Shown here in pieces: positions 9,401 through 17,893 of a stretch of 24,277 bases of DNA. The DNA is from a virus, in the IMG/VR virus record IMGVR_UViG_3300006922_002634, positions 1-24,277 of that record; one strand, given 5' to 3'. Every line of letters begins with the position of its first letter. The stretch's first letter is position 1. A model generated the notes under the pieces. That model did no database searches and was not told where the DNA came from. It worked only from the letters and a program-made list of their open reading frames with translations. A program made the position numbers and the translations under genes.

Positions 9401-12400
9401 AATAAAAGTTCTTCAGACATCTTTCTACCTAAAATATCTACTTCTCCTTTTTTTAAACCTGCTACAAACTTTTCTCCAAGTCTTACGTCATCAGGAAAAG
9501 GTAATATATCTAAAGCCTTACTTATATTATTTACTAAATTACTATCGGGTTTGAGAACATAACTCATATGAGCTACAGGATGTGACCATACATTAGTCAT
9601 GTCTGCTGCAAACATTCTTAATTGCTCTTCTGCAATAACCCTTGTTGTCCACGCTAATCTTAACAATGTAAAAGGTTTCCATGCTTGTTGCATTGCGTTG
9701 TTTGCCCAACGTATGTATGCTTTGTTAACAAGTTTTACACCTTCATCTGTAGCTATTTGTGAATAAAACAATTTTGCTATATTCTTAGTAACAGCATTAG
9801 AGGATATGTTACCTACATTAAGTGCTGTGTTTATCTGTGTAGGTGTTGTTAACTGATTAAGTATCTCAAATGTTTCATCATCAATAAGTTCAGCAATCTC
9901 ATCTGAGCTTTTAGCATTTAAAGTAGTTCCTGATATTTTTTCATATTGTTCTATAACTTCTTGTTTAGCTTTAAGTTGTAACTCTCGAATGTAGGACTGT
10001 TTAACTTTCTTATCTGAAGGTGCTTTAACTGGCAATTCCCAATTAGATAAGAACTTTTTAAACTCATCATTAGTTTTAGCTAAAGACAATACAGGGTTTC
10101 TATCTAGTTGTTTACCTAATAGCTGTGGTAAGTCTAATCTTTTAAGACCAGTTAATGTACTTAACCCTGAGATTTTTAACAGAGAGTTACGATATGTACC
10201 TAAAACTCTAAATACTTCGTTGGTATCAAACAAAGGAATATTACCTACAAGCATTTCTGACATAAGCATTGCAGTAGGTTGTGCTATTTCTTGATTACCT
10301 AGTGTAATCATAAACTCAGAAATCTCATCAGCTTTACCTGCTCTAGCTAAACCTTCAAGTTTTTCTAAATCAAGTTCTGTTTTAATCATATCAAATGCTG
10401 TATCTGCTGCTTTTGTAGATGTTTTTGAAGTACCGAACCCAACATCAACAATATGTTCTCCTACTAAAGATACCCAATACTTTCTTGCATCATCTATCTC
10501 TCCAATAAATTTTGTAATACCACCTGCTAAAGGACCAGGAAAACCTTGAGATGTCATTATCTTTTGCAGTTCTCCTAACACACCTGCATTCTTTGGTGTA
10601 CCGTCTCCTATAAGTAGTTTAAAAAATTCTTCGGTTTGTCTTAGTTTTGAGTATGTACCTTGTTCAGCAAACTGACCTAATATAGCTGCATCTGTAGTTG
10701 CAAGTTTTTTATATAAATCTTGTTTAATGTTCTTTTCAAAAGGTAAAGACTTTATAAGTTTTTCCATTTCTTTTAATCCTTGTGTGTGTGAAGCAGAAGT
10801 AATAAATGTAGGACTAACCTGACCAAATATTCTAGCAATAGCAGTATCTTTAAAAGTTCTTTTAGCTACAGCAGATACTCCTAAGAAATTACCCATATCA
10901 GATAAATCTACTAAGTTACCGTCACCTGCAACTCTTCCTGCTTTTCCTAGTAACTTACCTGCATTTCTTGATACGCTACCTTTGAAAGCATAGCTATATG
11001 GGTCTAGTCGTTTTGTTATACCACCAGTTCTAACTTCTCTAGCAATACTTTCTGATACATTTCCTACATTAGGATTTTCTAATATATCTTGTAGAGTAGA
11101 AGGACTAGCTTCAGGCATAAGCTGTCTTAAACTTTCATAATCTAATGACTTATTGGTTACACCATCTGATATAAATTCATAAATAGCTTTACCTGTTGTC
11201 ATATGCCATTCTTCAAAATCTGTTTTATTTAATGATGGTTTTAAAAACTTTTGTAATCCTGATGCATTTTTAGCACCTTCAATATCTGCTATATGTCTAT
11301 TCTTAAAGTTAGTAACCATTTGTTCAACATCTCGTTCTAAATCCCATTGAGACTTTAATCCCATTACACTTTGTGGTTCTCTATCTTTGTTCCACTTAGA
11401 AAAGGCTTTATCTCTTCTTCGTCTTCGTGCAGCCTTGCCCAGTGGATTCCAAATAGATTTATCTAATGCAAATTGTTTTGGTGATTTACCTTTAGCAACC
11501 CAAGTGTGTGCTAGCTCATGGAGTATAGTATTATCTATCAGCTCATCCATAGTGTCGAATTGTTTAGCTTGCCACTTATGGTCAGACTTAAACCATTTAT
11601 AAAATTCTTTTATATGACTTTCATCTGCATCTACCCACTTTAAAACAGCTCTACCAACTTCTTCATCAAAAGTAATATCACTACCATATCTGTTTAAAAA
11701 CAATGCAAATTTATTATTTTTAACTTTATTTAGATTTACTAAGTCAGCCATCTTATTACCAGTCATGTTTAATATTGCGTTGTCTACAAAACTACCACCA
11801 GTTCCTGTTCTTAAACCTTCTGTAAATTTTCCATTACGAAGTTCTGCATTGTCATAAAATTTTATATTGTGTACAAACTTGTCATCTACACCACGTGTAT
11901 AACCTTCACCATAACGATTAGCTCTTAAAAATTCTTGATACTGTCTACTATTGTTTATCTGTGCGCCTTTTCTACCATTGGCTCTAGCTATTTCATTTAA
12001 TTCATCCATAGTGTATGTGATGTCACCACGAAGTATTGTTTCTCCTACATCAACACCTACAACATTTTTATACTGAGCAGCATCTGACATTTTAAAAACA
12101 TTAGCAGTAACTGCTTCATCTGATACTTTAACTGTTTGAAACAATCTATTGCCTTGACCTATAAGAGTTCTTGCTCCTACATTGCCTCCACTAGATACTT
12201 TTTCACCAACAGAAAATGCTTTACCTGCTTTTCCAAGTTTACCAACCCATGCACCTGCAAGGTTTGCAGGGTCTAATCCTAAAGTAACAGCACCATCAAT
12301 AAGACCTGATATAAACTTAAACCTATCTGTTCCTGGTTCAGCCATTTGTACTGCAGCTACTCTTCCAGGACTTATAGTTACACCACGGTATTTATTAGAT

Positions 12401-13158
12401 TCTAACTTTTCTCTTTGTGTTCCTGTTATATCAAAACCAAGTTGTCCCTGTATAACTTTCTCTATTGCAGATAATTGTTGCGGGTCAGATATAGTTTGTG
12501 ATAGCTCTTTATATATATCTGTATCTCTAGCAAGTGTAGAGTTACCAAAATATCCACGTCCTAGGTTTACTCTATTACCTTTAGCCATTTCTTGTATTGC
12601 ATATCCTGCAGTTGTAGGTCCTAGTTCGTCTTTAGCTGTTTCATAATCTTTACGAAAATTACCGTACGCTTCTCCACCCATTGTCATTTCCATTATTGGT
12701 TTATCTAAACCAACTAAGTTTGTAAGTGTGTGTAAATATGCTAGGTTTACATTCATTCCATTGTCTATTAATGAACGTGCTGATGCTTGAAAAGGTCTTT
12801 TAACTGTAGCTTCTGCTAAAGAATCCATACCAACAAAAGCATTTCTTACAAGTCCTCTACCTGCTGCTTTTGTTTTTTCCCAAAAACTTGAGTTCTTTTC
12901 TTTTTCTAACTCTTCGTATCTTTCTAACAGTAAACCTACTTCAGGAGATATAGAAGAAAAACCCATTAAAGCACTACCAACCATTATGTCTTTAGGTAGA
13001 ACGTTACCCCATTTATTTACAATGTCTTCTAAATTATTACCAACTTGAGGTTTTTGTTGAATAGTTTGTTTAATAGCATTATATTTTTGTTCTCGTTCAT
13101 TAGATTTATTTATGTAATCTTCTTCGAGGTCAGGTGGTTCGTAAGCGTAAAATGCCAT
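6487..13158 (-). CDS. Giant 2223-residue probable internal/ejection virion protein with HExxH motif
   Basis: The largest gene, over a quarter of the window. It is mainly helical and charged without long membrane helices. HELAHTW at residues 547-553 has the HExxH zinc-metalloprotease pattern, followed by a strongly basic ARRRRRDKAF near 575. A Trp/Arg-rich helical stretch near 1155-1180 (LLRLAWTTRVIAEEQLRM) and a hydrophobic Gly/Ala stretch near 1766-1792 (NIVAGGLVPGVGPVAQIAAK) could contact membrane. Size and place among virion genes recall T7 gp16 or N4 virion RNA polymerase as giant ejected proteins, but no sequence homology to either was recognised and no polymerase motifs were noticed. 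It could also be a polyvalent protein. There is no Shine-Dalgarno site; the ATG lies 2 bases after the previous stop, so reinitiation is likely. Confidence 0.7.
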   Translation of the reverse strand: MAFYAYEPPDLEEDYINKSNEREQKYNAIKQTIQQKPQVGNNLEDIVNKWGNVLPKDIMVGSALMGFSSISPEVGLLLERYEELEKEKNSSFWEKTKAAGRGLVRNAFVGMDSLAEATVKRPFQASARSLIDNGMNVNLAYLHTLTNLVGLDKPIMEMTMGGEAYGNFRKDYETAKDELGPTTAGYAIQEMAKGNRVNLGRGYFGNSTLARDTDIYKELSQTISDPQQLSAIEKVIQGQLGFDITGTQREKLESNKYRGVTISPGRVAAVQMAEPGTDRFKFISGLIDGAVTLGLDPANLAGAWVGKLGKAGKAFSVGEKVSSGGNVGARTLIGQGNRLFQTVKVSDEAVTANVFKMSDAAQYKNVVGVDVGETILRGDITYTMDELNEIARANGRKGAQINNSRQYQEFLRANRYGEGYTRGVDDKFVHNIKFYDNAELRNGKFTEGLRTGTGGSFVDNAILNMTGNKMADLVNLNKVKNNKFALFLNRYGSDITFDEEVGRAVLKWVDADESHIKEFYKWFKSDHKWQAKQFDTMDELIDNTILHELAHTWVAKGKSPKQFALDKSIWNPLGKAARRRRRDKAFSKWNKDREPQSVMGLKSQWDLERDVEQMVTNFKNRHIADIEGAKNASGLQKFLKPSLNKTDFEEWHMTTGKAIYEFISDGVTNKSLDYESLRQLMPEASPSTLQDILENPNVGNVSESIAREVRTGGITKRLDPYSYAFKGSVSRNAGKLLGKAGRVAGDGNLVDLSDMGNFLGVSAVAKRTFKDTAIARIFGQVSPTFITSASHTQGLKEMEKLIKSLPFEKNIKQDLYKKLATTDAAILGQFAEQGTYSKLRQTEEFFKLLIGDGTPKNAGVLGELQKIMTSQGFPGPLAGGITKFIGEIDDARKYWVSLVGEHIVDVGFGTSKTSTKAADTAFDMIKTELDLEKLEGLARAGKADEISEFMITLGNQEIAQPTAMLMSEMLVGNIPLFDTNEVFRVLGTYRNSLLKISGLSTLTGLKRLDLPQLLGKQLDRNPVLSLAKTNDEFKKFLSNWELPVKAPSDKKVKQSYIRELQLKAKQEVIEQYEKISGTTLNAKSSDEIAELIDDETFEILNQLTTPTQINTALNVGNISSNAVTKNIAKLFYSQIATDEGVKLVNKAYIRWANNAMQQAWKPFTLLRLAWTTRVIAEEQLRMFAADMTNVWSHPVAHMSYVLKPDSNLVNNISKALDILPFPDDVRLGEKFVAGLKKGEVDILGRKMSEELLFKQAMSRGSNGIMMRKASSVDRFFKTIKRDSVTNSTKSRRQYAKGWLTEMTQLADDELMVVIANVLADNGKATRTPFRNLDELGDYLTGNFPAERLAVLDNTKSAQAAKKTFMEWTNSGDAITNTGRQMIRGDKDRTMELLQSYAARLYDKVGGGGGFKKYVQNPKLDPDKIPDLSTVSFEEALEKGYIVEINKGVVYKNPGANDGDLPIRMLYELVPGDKTFQYIEWIANRKLMINTKTRSFEMPLNGLNTERQFKTGTKILSDYAENGPDVVKVSKKMINDVDVKSYNGAIERAFDFFMSTPTNKLSRAPAFKQFYYRNLEKMADRFEADTLAELYKNKDIMEAMPKSTRQYLDQLVPKPKGTGVSVDELENIDDFLKATALSETEELLYSLNNRSQFTQANALLFPFAEVHLEIAKTWTRLLTENPRKLRKLQITTDTLKEGNPFNFDFLGGDAADDKPMVYTDELTNEEVFVYPLVDPILRNFFQNVQSRDLGGQQPRSEVNLRAVGFTSSANIVAGGLVPGVGPVAQIAAKAIMPNMKETSALYEFIFPFGEPSGNAVEQAADYLLPEWIQKLGSAISTSPQSWSRAYSNTQKEVLRAKLVSGAIEQGREPRTQDEMNKILQRTKQDALVMHLIKSAAQFTFVSPSFRWELEVEPGRSMHVDPKYLRDRGIDPEGRIFGFNVLQSVYGRLLGEYEDEVIATQVFTHLFGTDPTALIISKSKEIRRVPYTDEALDYAMDNEEKYKIYPDMFYYVRPDIGTDEFVMASWVNSFDDNYLGDYSARTDLDLGEWAQLHNQAAGRMALERYRRVITDPNSPQFVPDEAIREIMVTTYKDTLADYFPGYLEKPRTESPTDLGTKLKQLYQMSEDPDLQNEEVIKGLKIWLESYDNILTVRSTETGRPGSDPTNANWYLARDQLRLKGQEISKAYPLFSFLNEQVLDRILRENEEELIRYGYTYNQQLYKADQ

Positions 13159-13160
13159 AA

Positions 13161-13523
13161 TTATATTATCATAGCGCTTGCTTCTTCACTACCTCCCAGT
13201 AAATCGTTTATAGCTGCAAGTATCATATTCGTGTTTGATGCTTGACCTGGGTCAACGATTTCAAATTCATCAAACGTTGGACTTTGTTGCATCATTGGAG
13301 TTGTATCGTTAGTTGCTCCAAATGCATTTCCCATCAACTGTTGTGCTTGTATATTTTGTTGAGCTTGCTCAGGAGGTCTTTCCATGTTAATAGGCATTTC
13401 AGTCATAGCTGCTTTATCTTCAGGTAGCAATGGTGCGCCTCTAAGTGCAGCTTCTCTTGCTGCTGAACCTTCTCCTCTTTGTGCATCTATTGCAAATGCA
13501 CCTTTTTTAACTCCTCGTGTCAT
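13161..13523 (-). CDS. Hypothetical small virion-cassette protein (120 aa)
   Basis: Function unknown. It has a basic start (MTRGVKKGAFAIDAQRGEG), an Ala/Glu/Arg-rich segment, a Gln-, Met- and Pro-rich centre around residues 45-85 that looks disordered, and a hydrophobic helical end (NMILAAINDLLGG). Its start overlaps the end of the upstream 78-residue gene by 17 bases, and its stop lies 2 bases before the giant gene, which lacks a ribosome site of its own, so this ORF may serve to deliver ribosomes to it. Likely structural or a chaperone of head assembly from position alone. Confidence 0.55.
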   Translation of the reverse strand: MTRGVKKGAFAIDAQRGEGSAAREAALRGAPLLPEDKAAMTEMPINMERPPEQAQQNIQAQQLMGNAFGATNDTTPMMQQSPTFDEFEIVDPGQASNTNMILAAINDLLGGSEEASAMII

Positions 13524-13743
13524 TATCGTCCTCTATCCATACCATTTGTAATTTACCGAATCCTGGTACATAAATAACTGTTAAGCCATTCATGTCTATC
13601 CACTCTTCAACACTATTGTCTTCTTGTAGTTGGTCATTTAAGTATAGCTCAGCTACATCAACTTTGTTTACTTCCCAATCTTCAGCCATAATAATTTGAT
13701 GAAACAGACTGTTAGTCCTATCAAAATTCATATTGTCTGCCAT
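13507..13743 (-). CDS. Hypothetical small protein after portal (78 aa)
   Basis: A small acidic protein with no recognised domain. The first half is helical (NSLFHQIIMAEDWEVNKVDVAELYLND), the second has short beta-like stretches ending in GFGKLQMVWIEDD. The ATG overlaps the portal stop (TAATG), with AAGGAG just upstream in the portal tail. Its tight coupling to portal suggests a head-completion or portal-associated factor, but nothing in the sequence proves this. Confidence 0.5.
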   Translation of the reverse strand: MADNMNFDRTNSLFHQIIMAEDWEVNKVDVAELYLNDQLQEDNSVEEWIDMNGLTVIYVPGFGKLQMVWIEDDNDTRS

Positions 13744-15512
13744 TACGCTCCTTGTTGTAAGAGACTTAATACATCTTGTGGATTAGGAGGAGGTCCACCT
13801 GCTTGCGGTGATGGTCCACCCATTCCTGCCATCATTGCTTCTTCAGGGTTTGGTTGTGGTTCTTCTGCTGTAAAAAACTTTTTAAGTATCTGACCTATAG
13901 AATTTGGTTTATTGTATATCTCAACTAATGCCATTTGTGCTTTAGCGTCATTGTTACTAGCTCTAGCTAACAAAGATTGAAACATAACTTCTTCTGCTTT
14001 ATCTTTTGTAATACGTTCATTAATAGCTTGTAAATCATCTAGTCCATCCATTTCACGCTGCATAGTCTCTTTGTCTATAATACCTGCTTGTAATAATTGC
14101 AAACCTGTAATAACTTTTCCTGCTTCATCAAATGTAGCCATAGCACCATACTTACGTCTTGTAAGATAGTTACCATCAATATCTGTACCTGGTGTATAGT
14201 TTTCAGCAAACGCTGAACCTCGTAGTGTACCTACTAAAGGTTTACGTTTATTCAAAACTAATTCATCAAGCTCTAATCTTTTGTAATCTATTTGTTGTAT
14301 ACCAACTTGTAATACTTTGTGATATTCATTAACCATAGCTCCAATACCTGCTTGTAGTTCTTCTAATCCTCTACCTGTTACAAAGCTATTAGGAGATATA
14401 GAGTCATCTTGTACTGGGTAACCTGCGACTGTTCTTAGGTGTCTTTCTAGTCTTGATACTTGGTCAAACAACTGATACGGTAAGTTGGTTACTGGTTTTA
14501 TAACTTGTGAACCTGGTGACAAATAGTTAATAGCATTTCTACCTTTTCTATATTGTCCTGATTCTATTTCACCAACTATGTTTGTTTCTGTAAATACAGC
14601 ATCTTCCATAGCAATGATTGACATAATGTTTATCTTTGCCATAGCAGCCATTAATCCTATAACTTGGTCAAACTGTCCTTGTATTTGGTCAAAAGAATAT
14701 CTCTTTACACAAACAAATGCAGGTCCTGATTTCAATGGATTAGGTACAAAGTCAACTATAGTTTTTGACGCTACGTGTACTATGTATGTACCTTCAGGAT
14801 TAATATATTCAACAATAACTTCACCTGATTCATTTTGATTTTCCCATGAACCATCTTGTCCTGGATTTGTATATAAGCCTGATACAAAGTTATAAGGTTC
14901 ATTTGTTTTACGACCTTGGTCATTAAACCAACCTTTAAGTTCAGGATACATTTCTACTAGATATTCTCCTGGTACTTTTCTAATTGACACAAGTTCTTCT
15001 GCCATTTGATTAGCACCTTGATATCCAGGGAATGTAGAGTAAGGGTCTCTTAGTTCTGCTGTTGGATATACATTACCTTGTGGGTCTGTCTTTGTAGTAA
15101 TAACCCATACAGCAAATCCATAACCTGGTAGCCATCTAGCAACTTGTGGTAATTGTAAATCTAAATTTTGAAATTGGTCATAAGCAGTAACTACACGTTC
15201 TAACTTATCTTTTTTCTTTTTATTTCTTTCACTATCTCTAGGGTTTGTGATATGAACATCTAAAGCAGGCGCTCTACCTATCTTCTGAGCTAGTCTGTCT
15301 AGTGCAGATACTAATAAGTTTGGAGCAGGAAGTAATTCTGAATCCATGTTGTTTAATGCAGGACCGAGTAATGCTGCTAGTCCTTGTTCCCCACCATTCA
15401 TAATTGCTCTAAACCTTGCTCTATCAGGCAGAGCTTCATCATGCATTTCTTTAAGATGCGTGGTTCTATTTAAAATATCTTCTACTAACAATCTATCTCC
15501 ATGGAGCGTCAT
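13743..15512 (-). CDS. Phage portal protein
   Basis: Forms the dodecameric ring at one head vertex through which the terminase pumps DNA. The 589 residues follow portal layout: a helical N-terminus, a conserved-looking core near 120-165 (LPGYGFAVWVI, then TDPQGNVYPTAELRDPYSTF), a basic KKKKDK patch near 98-103, a long helical stem/crown region at 330-430 with coiled-coil character, and a Pro/Gly/Met-rich tail after 550. The gene directly follows terminase, overlapping it by 20 bases, the usual terminase-portal order. No clear Shine-Dalgarno site precedes the ATG, so coupling to terminase is likely. The call rests on these patterns and position, not on a search. Confidence 0.82.
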   Translation of the reverse strand: MTLHGDRLLVEDILNRTTHLKEMHDEALPDRARFRAIMNGGEQGLAALLGPALNNMDSELLPAPNLLVSALDRLAQKIGRAPALDVHITNPRDSERNKKKKDKLERVVTAYDQFQNLDLQLPQVARWLPGYGFAVWVITTKTDPQGNVYPTAELRDPYSTFPGYQGANQMAEELVSIRKVPGEYLVEMYPELKGWFNDQGRKTNEPYNFVSGLYTNPGQDGSWENQNESGEVIVEYINPEGTYIVHVASKTIVDFVPNPLKSGPAFVCVKRYSFDQIQGQFDQVIGLMAAMAKINIMSIIAMEDAVFTETNIVGEIESGQYRKGRNAINYLSPGSQVIKPVTNLPYQLFDQVSRLERHLRTVAGYPVQDDSISPNSFVTGRGLEELQAGIGAMVNEYHKVLQVGIQQIDYKRLELDELVLNKRKPLVGTLRGSAFAENYTPGTDIDGNYLTRRKYGAMATFDEAGKVITGLQLLQAGIIDKETMQREMDGLDDLQAINERITKDKAEEVMFQSLLARASNNDAKAQMALVEIYNKPNSIGQILKKFFTAEEPQPNPEEAMMAGMGGPSPQAGGPPPNPQDVLSLLQQGA

Positions 15513-17433
15513 TCCATTCTACTACATCAAAGCCATCATAGCTAGGAGTGTAGTCAATTCCCATATCAGAATAATGAGCTTTTTGCAACTTACGCAAAAC
15601 CTTAATTGGAAACCAACTTGCCATAACTATATCAGATTTGTATACATTTTTCCGTTTGGCAGAAAAATAAGATAACTGTTTCCTATACATTTCAGATTTA
15701 ATCTGTGACTCTGTATTACCGTATGGCAAAACAATTAGTTTATCTTGAAACATAGGAGCTAAAGAAGTTACACCAAAGTGACTATCCCATTTGTTTTTAT
15801 AGGTTTCATGTCCTTCAAGAATAATTCCATTTACATTTGCATATTCTTTTATCCTAGGGTCTTGACGTATAGCTTTCTGAAAGTTGTTTTCTTCAATAAC
15901 CCAGTGATATAAGTTATACATTTTGTGCCATTCTTTAATAACTTGTAATGCTTCTTCTATACCACCACCTTTGTTATTTTGTATATCTATCATCTGTAAT
16001 AGAGAATCTTCCCCATTATCTAATATTGCCCATAAAAATGCTGCTTGATAACCTGATGCTGCAGGGTCTAGTCCTGCAACTAAATAGGAGTTTCTTGGTA
16101 TCTTTCCTACTACTTGCGTATTGTCCATACATTCTGTAATTGCTTCTACATTAAAAATAGATGCTCCACCTTCTCCTGGTCTATTCTGATAAACCATTTC
16201 AAATCTTTGTAAACCACCTGTAGTCATAGCATCTCTACGTCTTGACATTAACCATTTGTATGTTCTAAATCCTGACCATAGCATACAGTCTACGTGTTCT
16301 TCTTCTTCTAACTCAGGTATTTGACAACCTGAATCATGTGCTTCTTCCACGATAGTTTCCCATGCTTCTGAATCTAATAAGGAACTATAGATATCGTCAG
16401 GATGCTGTCTTGAACCAATAACAATAATAGCTGTATGTTCCTCTTTACGTGATGCCAACGTTGTTGTCCACCAGTTTTTTGTATTATGTCTTGCACGTGG
16501 TTGTGCAGTAGAAGCGTGGTCTTCAATGTCATCTGCAATAATTAAATCACAGTCACGAGAAAGTATCTTACCACCTTTACCTATACCAATAAGCGTTGGT
16601 GATTTTATACCATGTACTGTTCTTGTAGATACAGTAAAACCATTTTGTGACCAAGATTTACCAGTTCTTGTTTTAGGTTTAAACGTACCACCTGGTCCAC
16701 AAAAATCTTCTTTAAGTCCTTCGTTTGACTCTAATGTATCTATTACAGAAGACACTGAGTTCTTTGCAATATCTTCATTACCACCTACCCACATAATTCT
16801 TATGTTAGGATTTTTCATAATACGCCAAATAGTAAAGTGAATTAACAACTCAGTCTTACCATGACGTGGAGGTGACAGTATCATTTGCTGTCCACCTTCT
16901 TCTATAGCTTTGTTAAGTGAATTAATCCACTCCATATGGAATGGTGCAGTTTCAAATGGAATACCCTTCTCCGTTAAAAAATATCTATTTCTAAATTCTA
17001 CAAATGACTCTAATGCTTCAATAGCTTGTTCAGGTACATCCCAATCAGCTTGTGCTTTTTCTGATTCTAAATCTTCTTGATATGCTGCAAGAAATCTTGA
17101 TATCTGTGCTTTAGATACTTTAAGTATTTTAGCTGCATCATCTCTTGATATATCATCTTGAAGGACTTCCTGGACCAATCCATCTTTAACAAACTTTTCG
17201 TATACATCACCACGTCTAGCAGAAACCCGTCCATCTTTAGCTGTAGTTTTTTTCTTAGGCTCTTTAGCTTTAAGATTAGTTTTCTTTTCTTCAAGAATAT
17301 AAACTTCACCATTTTGTTTAGCTCGCCATTTTCTTTTATCTACTAACTGTCTACATTTATCAGAACAAAATTTTCTCTGTCCTTTAGGAAGTAAATTACT
17401 GCACTCAGGTACAGCACATACTACATTTACCAT
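15493..17433 (-). CDS. Terminase large subunit with N-terminal zinc finger and helix-turn-helix
   Basis: DNA-packaging motor with ATPase and nuclease domains. Walker A is SPPRHGKTE (residues 187-195), Walker B with catalytic acids is CDLIIADDIED (295-305), and a coupling motif IGSRQH sits at 339-344. The C-terminal RNase H-like nuclease shows AGLDPA (Asp456), VIEENNF (Glu514) and KSDIVMASW (Asp601). The N-terminus is unusual: a four-Cys finger (C6, C11, C23, C27), a Lys-rich linker, and a helix-turn-helix-like stretch at about 94-118 (ISRDDAAKILKVSKAQISRF) of the type expected in a small terminase. No separate small terminase gene is seen. At 646 residues it is longer than many large terminases, in keeping with the added domain. 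It overlaps its neighbours by 7 and 20 bases. Confidence 0.95.
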   Translation of the reverse strand: MVNVVCAVPECSNLLPKGQRKFCSDKCRQLVDKRKWRAKQNGEVYILEEKKTNLKAKEPKKKTTAKDGRVSARRGDVYEKFVKDGLVQEVLQDDISRDDAAKILKVSKAQISRFLAAYQEDLESEKAQADWDVPEQAIEALESFVEFRNRYFLTEKGIPFETAPFHMEWINSLNKAIEEGGQQMILSPPRHGKTELLIHFTIWRIMKNPNIRIMWVGGNEDIAKNSVSSVIDTLESNEGLKEDFCGPGGTFKPKTRTGKSWSQNGFTVSTRTVHGIKSPTLIGIGKGGKILSRDCDLIIADDIEDHASTAQPRARHNTKNWWTTTLASRKEEHTAIIVIGSRQHPDDIYSSLLDSEAWETIVEEAHDSGCQIPELEEEEHVDCMLWSGFRTYKWLMSRRRDAMTTGGLQRFEMVYQNRPGEGGASIFNVEAITECMDNTQVVGKIPRNSYLVAGLDPAASGYQAAFLWAILDNGEDSLLQMIDIQNNKGGGIEEALQVIKEWHKMYNLYHWVIEENNFQKAIRQDPRIKEYANVNGIILEGHETYKNKWDSHFGVTSLAPMFQDKLIVLPYGNTESQIKSEMYRKQLSYFSAKRKNVYKSDIVMASWFPIKVLRKLQKAHYSDMGIDYTPSYDGFDVVEWNDAPWR

Positions 17434-17699
17434 TTCACTTTATCAGCCCAGTAAGCTGCAGACATTTTTCCCTTTTTAATATTTTTAGCATGACGTGCTT
17501 TAAAAGATTTACGTCTAGCTTTCTGTTTAGCAGATGAAGGGTTTTTACCTGCACCCTTAACACCTTTTTGTCCAAAACGAATTAACTTAACTTTCTTGCC
17601 TTGTTTAGCAAGTACAGCATGTGATTTAGTTTTATGTCCAGGGGTACGTTTAGGTTTGTTATAACCTGAAAACTTTTCTCCTCTATAATTAATAGCCAT
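17427..17699 (-). CDS. Small very basic protein, ARRKSFKARH type (90 aa)
   Basis: Lys- and Arg-rich throughout, with no acidic patch. The C-terminal half (FGQKGVKGAGKNPSSAKQK, then ARRKSFKARHAK, and AAYWADKVKW at the end) resembles small proteins I recall from aquatic phages that have a similar ARRKxFxARH...YW...W end; their function is not known to me. The charge fits DNA or RNA binding, or a capsid-internal role. It ends 7 bases inside the terminase start, and its ATG overlaps the previous stop (TAATG). Codon use is as AT-rich as in its neighbours. Confidence 0.65.
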   Translation of the reverse strand: MAINYRGEKFSGYNKPKRTPGHKTKSHAVLAKQGKKVKLIRFGQKGVKGAGKNPSSAKQKARRKSFKARHAKNIKKGKMSAAYWADKVKW

Positions 17700-17893
17700 T
17701 ATTTCTTTTTCCTAACAGCCCTTGATTTCTGTACCTTTTTCAAATTAATATACTTTCCTGCTTTATAAGCAGCAGATGTACTTTTAATCTCACGTGCAAC
17801 AGAGGACTTAGAATTCTTTTTGTTCTTAAGGTACTTAGCAGGTACACCTTTTTCATATTTAACCTTACGTTTACTTCTTTTTTTTGGAGGCAC
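17699..17893 (-). CDS. Small basic protein starting MPPKK (64 aa)
   Basis: Function unknown. The reading frame extends to a GTG at 17905, but a ribosome-site-like GAAAGG directly abuts that codon, whereas it is about 11 bases from the GTG at 17893. Starting there gives MPPKKRSKRKVKYEKGVPAK, which closely parallels the MPPKKKPKRKP start of the next upstream protein. The middle has KGVPAKYLKNKKNSKSS and a helical REIKSTSAAYKAGKY, and the tail is Lys/Arg-rich. It overlaps the upstream gene end by 23 bases. Nucleic-acid binding or a capsid-internal basic protein is plausible from charge alone. Confidence 0.55.
   Translation of the reverse strand: MPPKKRSKRKVKYEKGVPAKYLKNKKNSKSSVAREIKSTSAAYKAGKYINLKKVQKSRAVRKKK

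Noticed and set aside
12182-12646. 154-codon plus-strand open frame opposite the giant gene
   Set aside because: No ribosome site, composition reflects the antisense of a helical protein, and the minus frame is coherent and continuous.
17067-17312. 81-codon minus-strand frame within terminase
   Set aside because: Out-of-frame Lys-rich shadow; the overlapping terminase frame has clear motifs.
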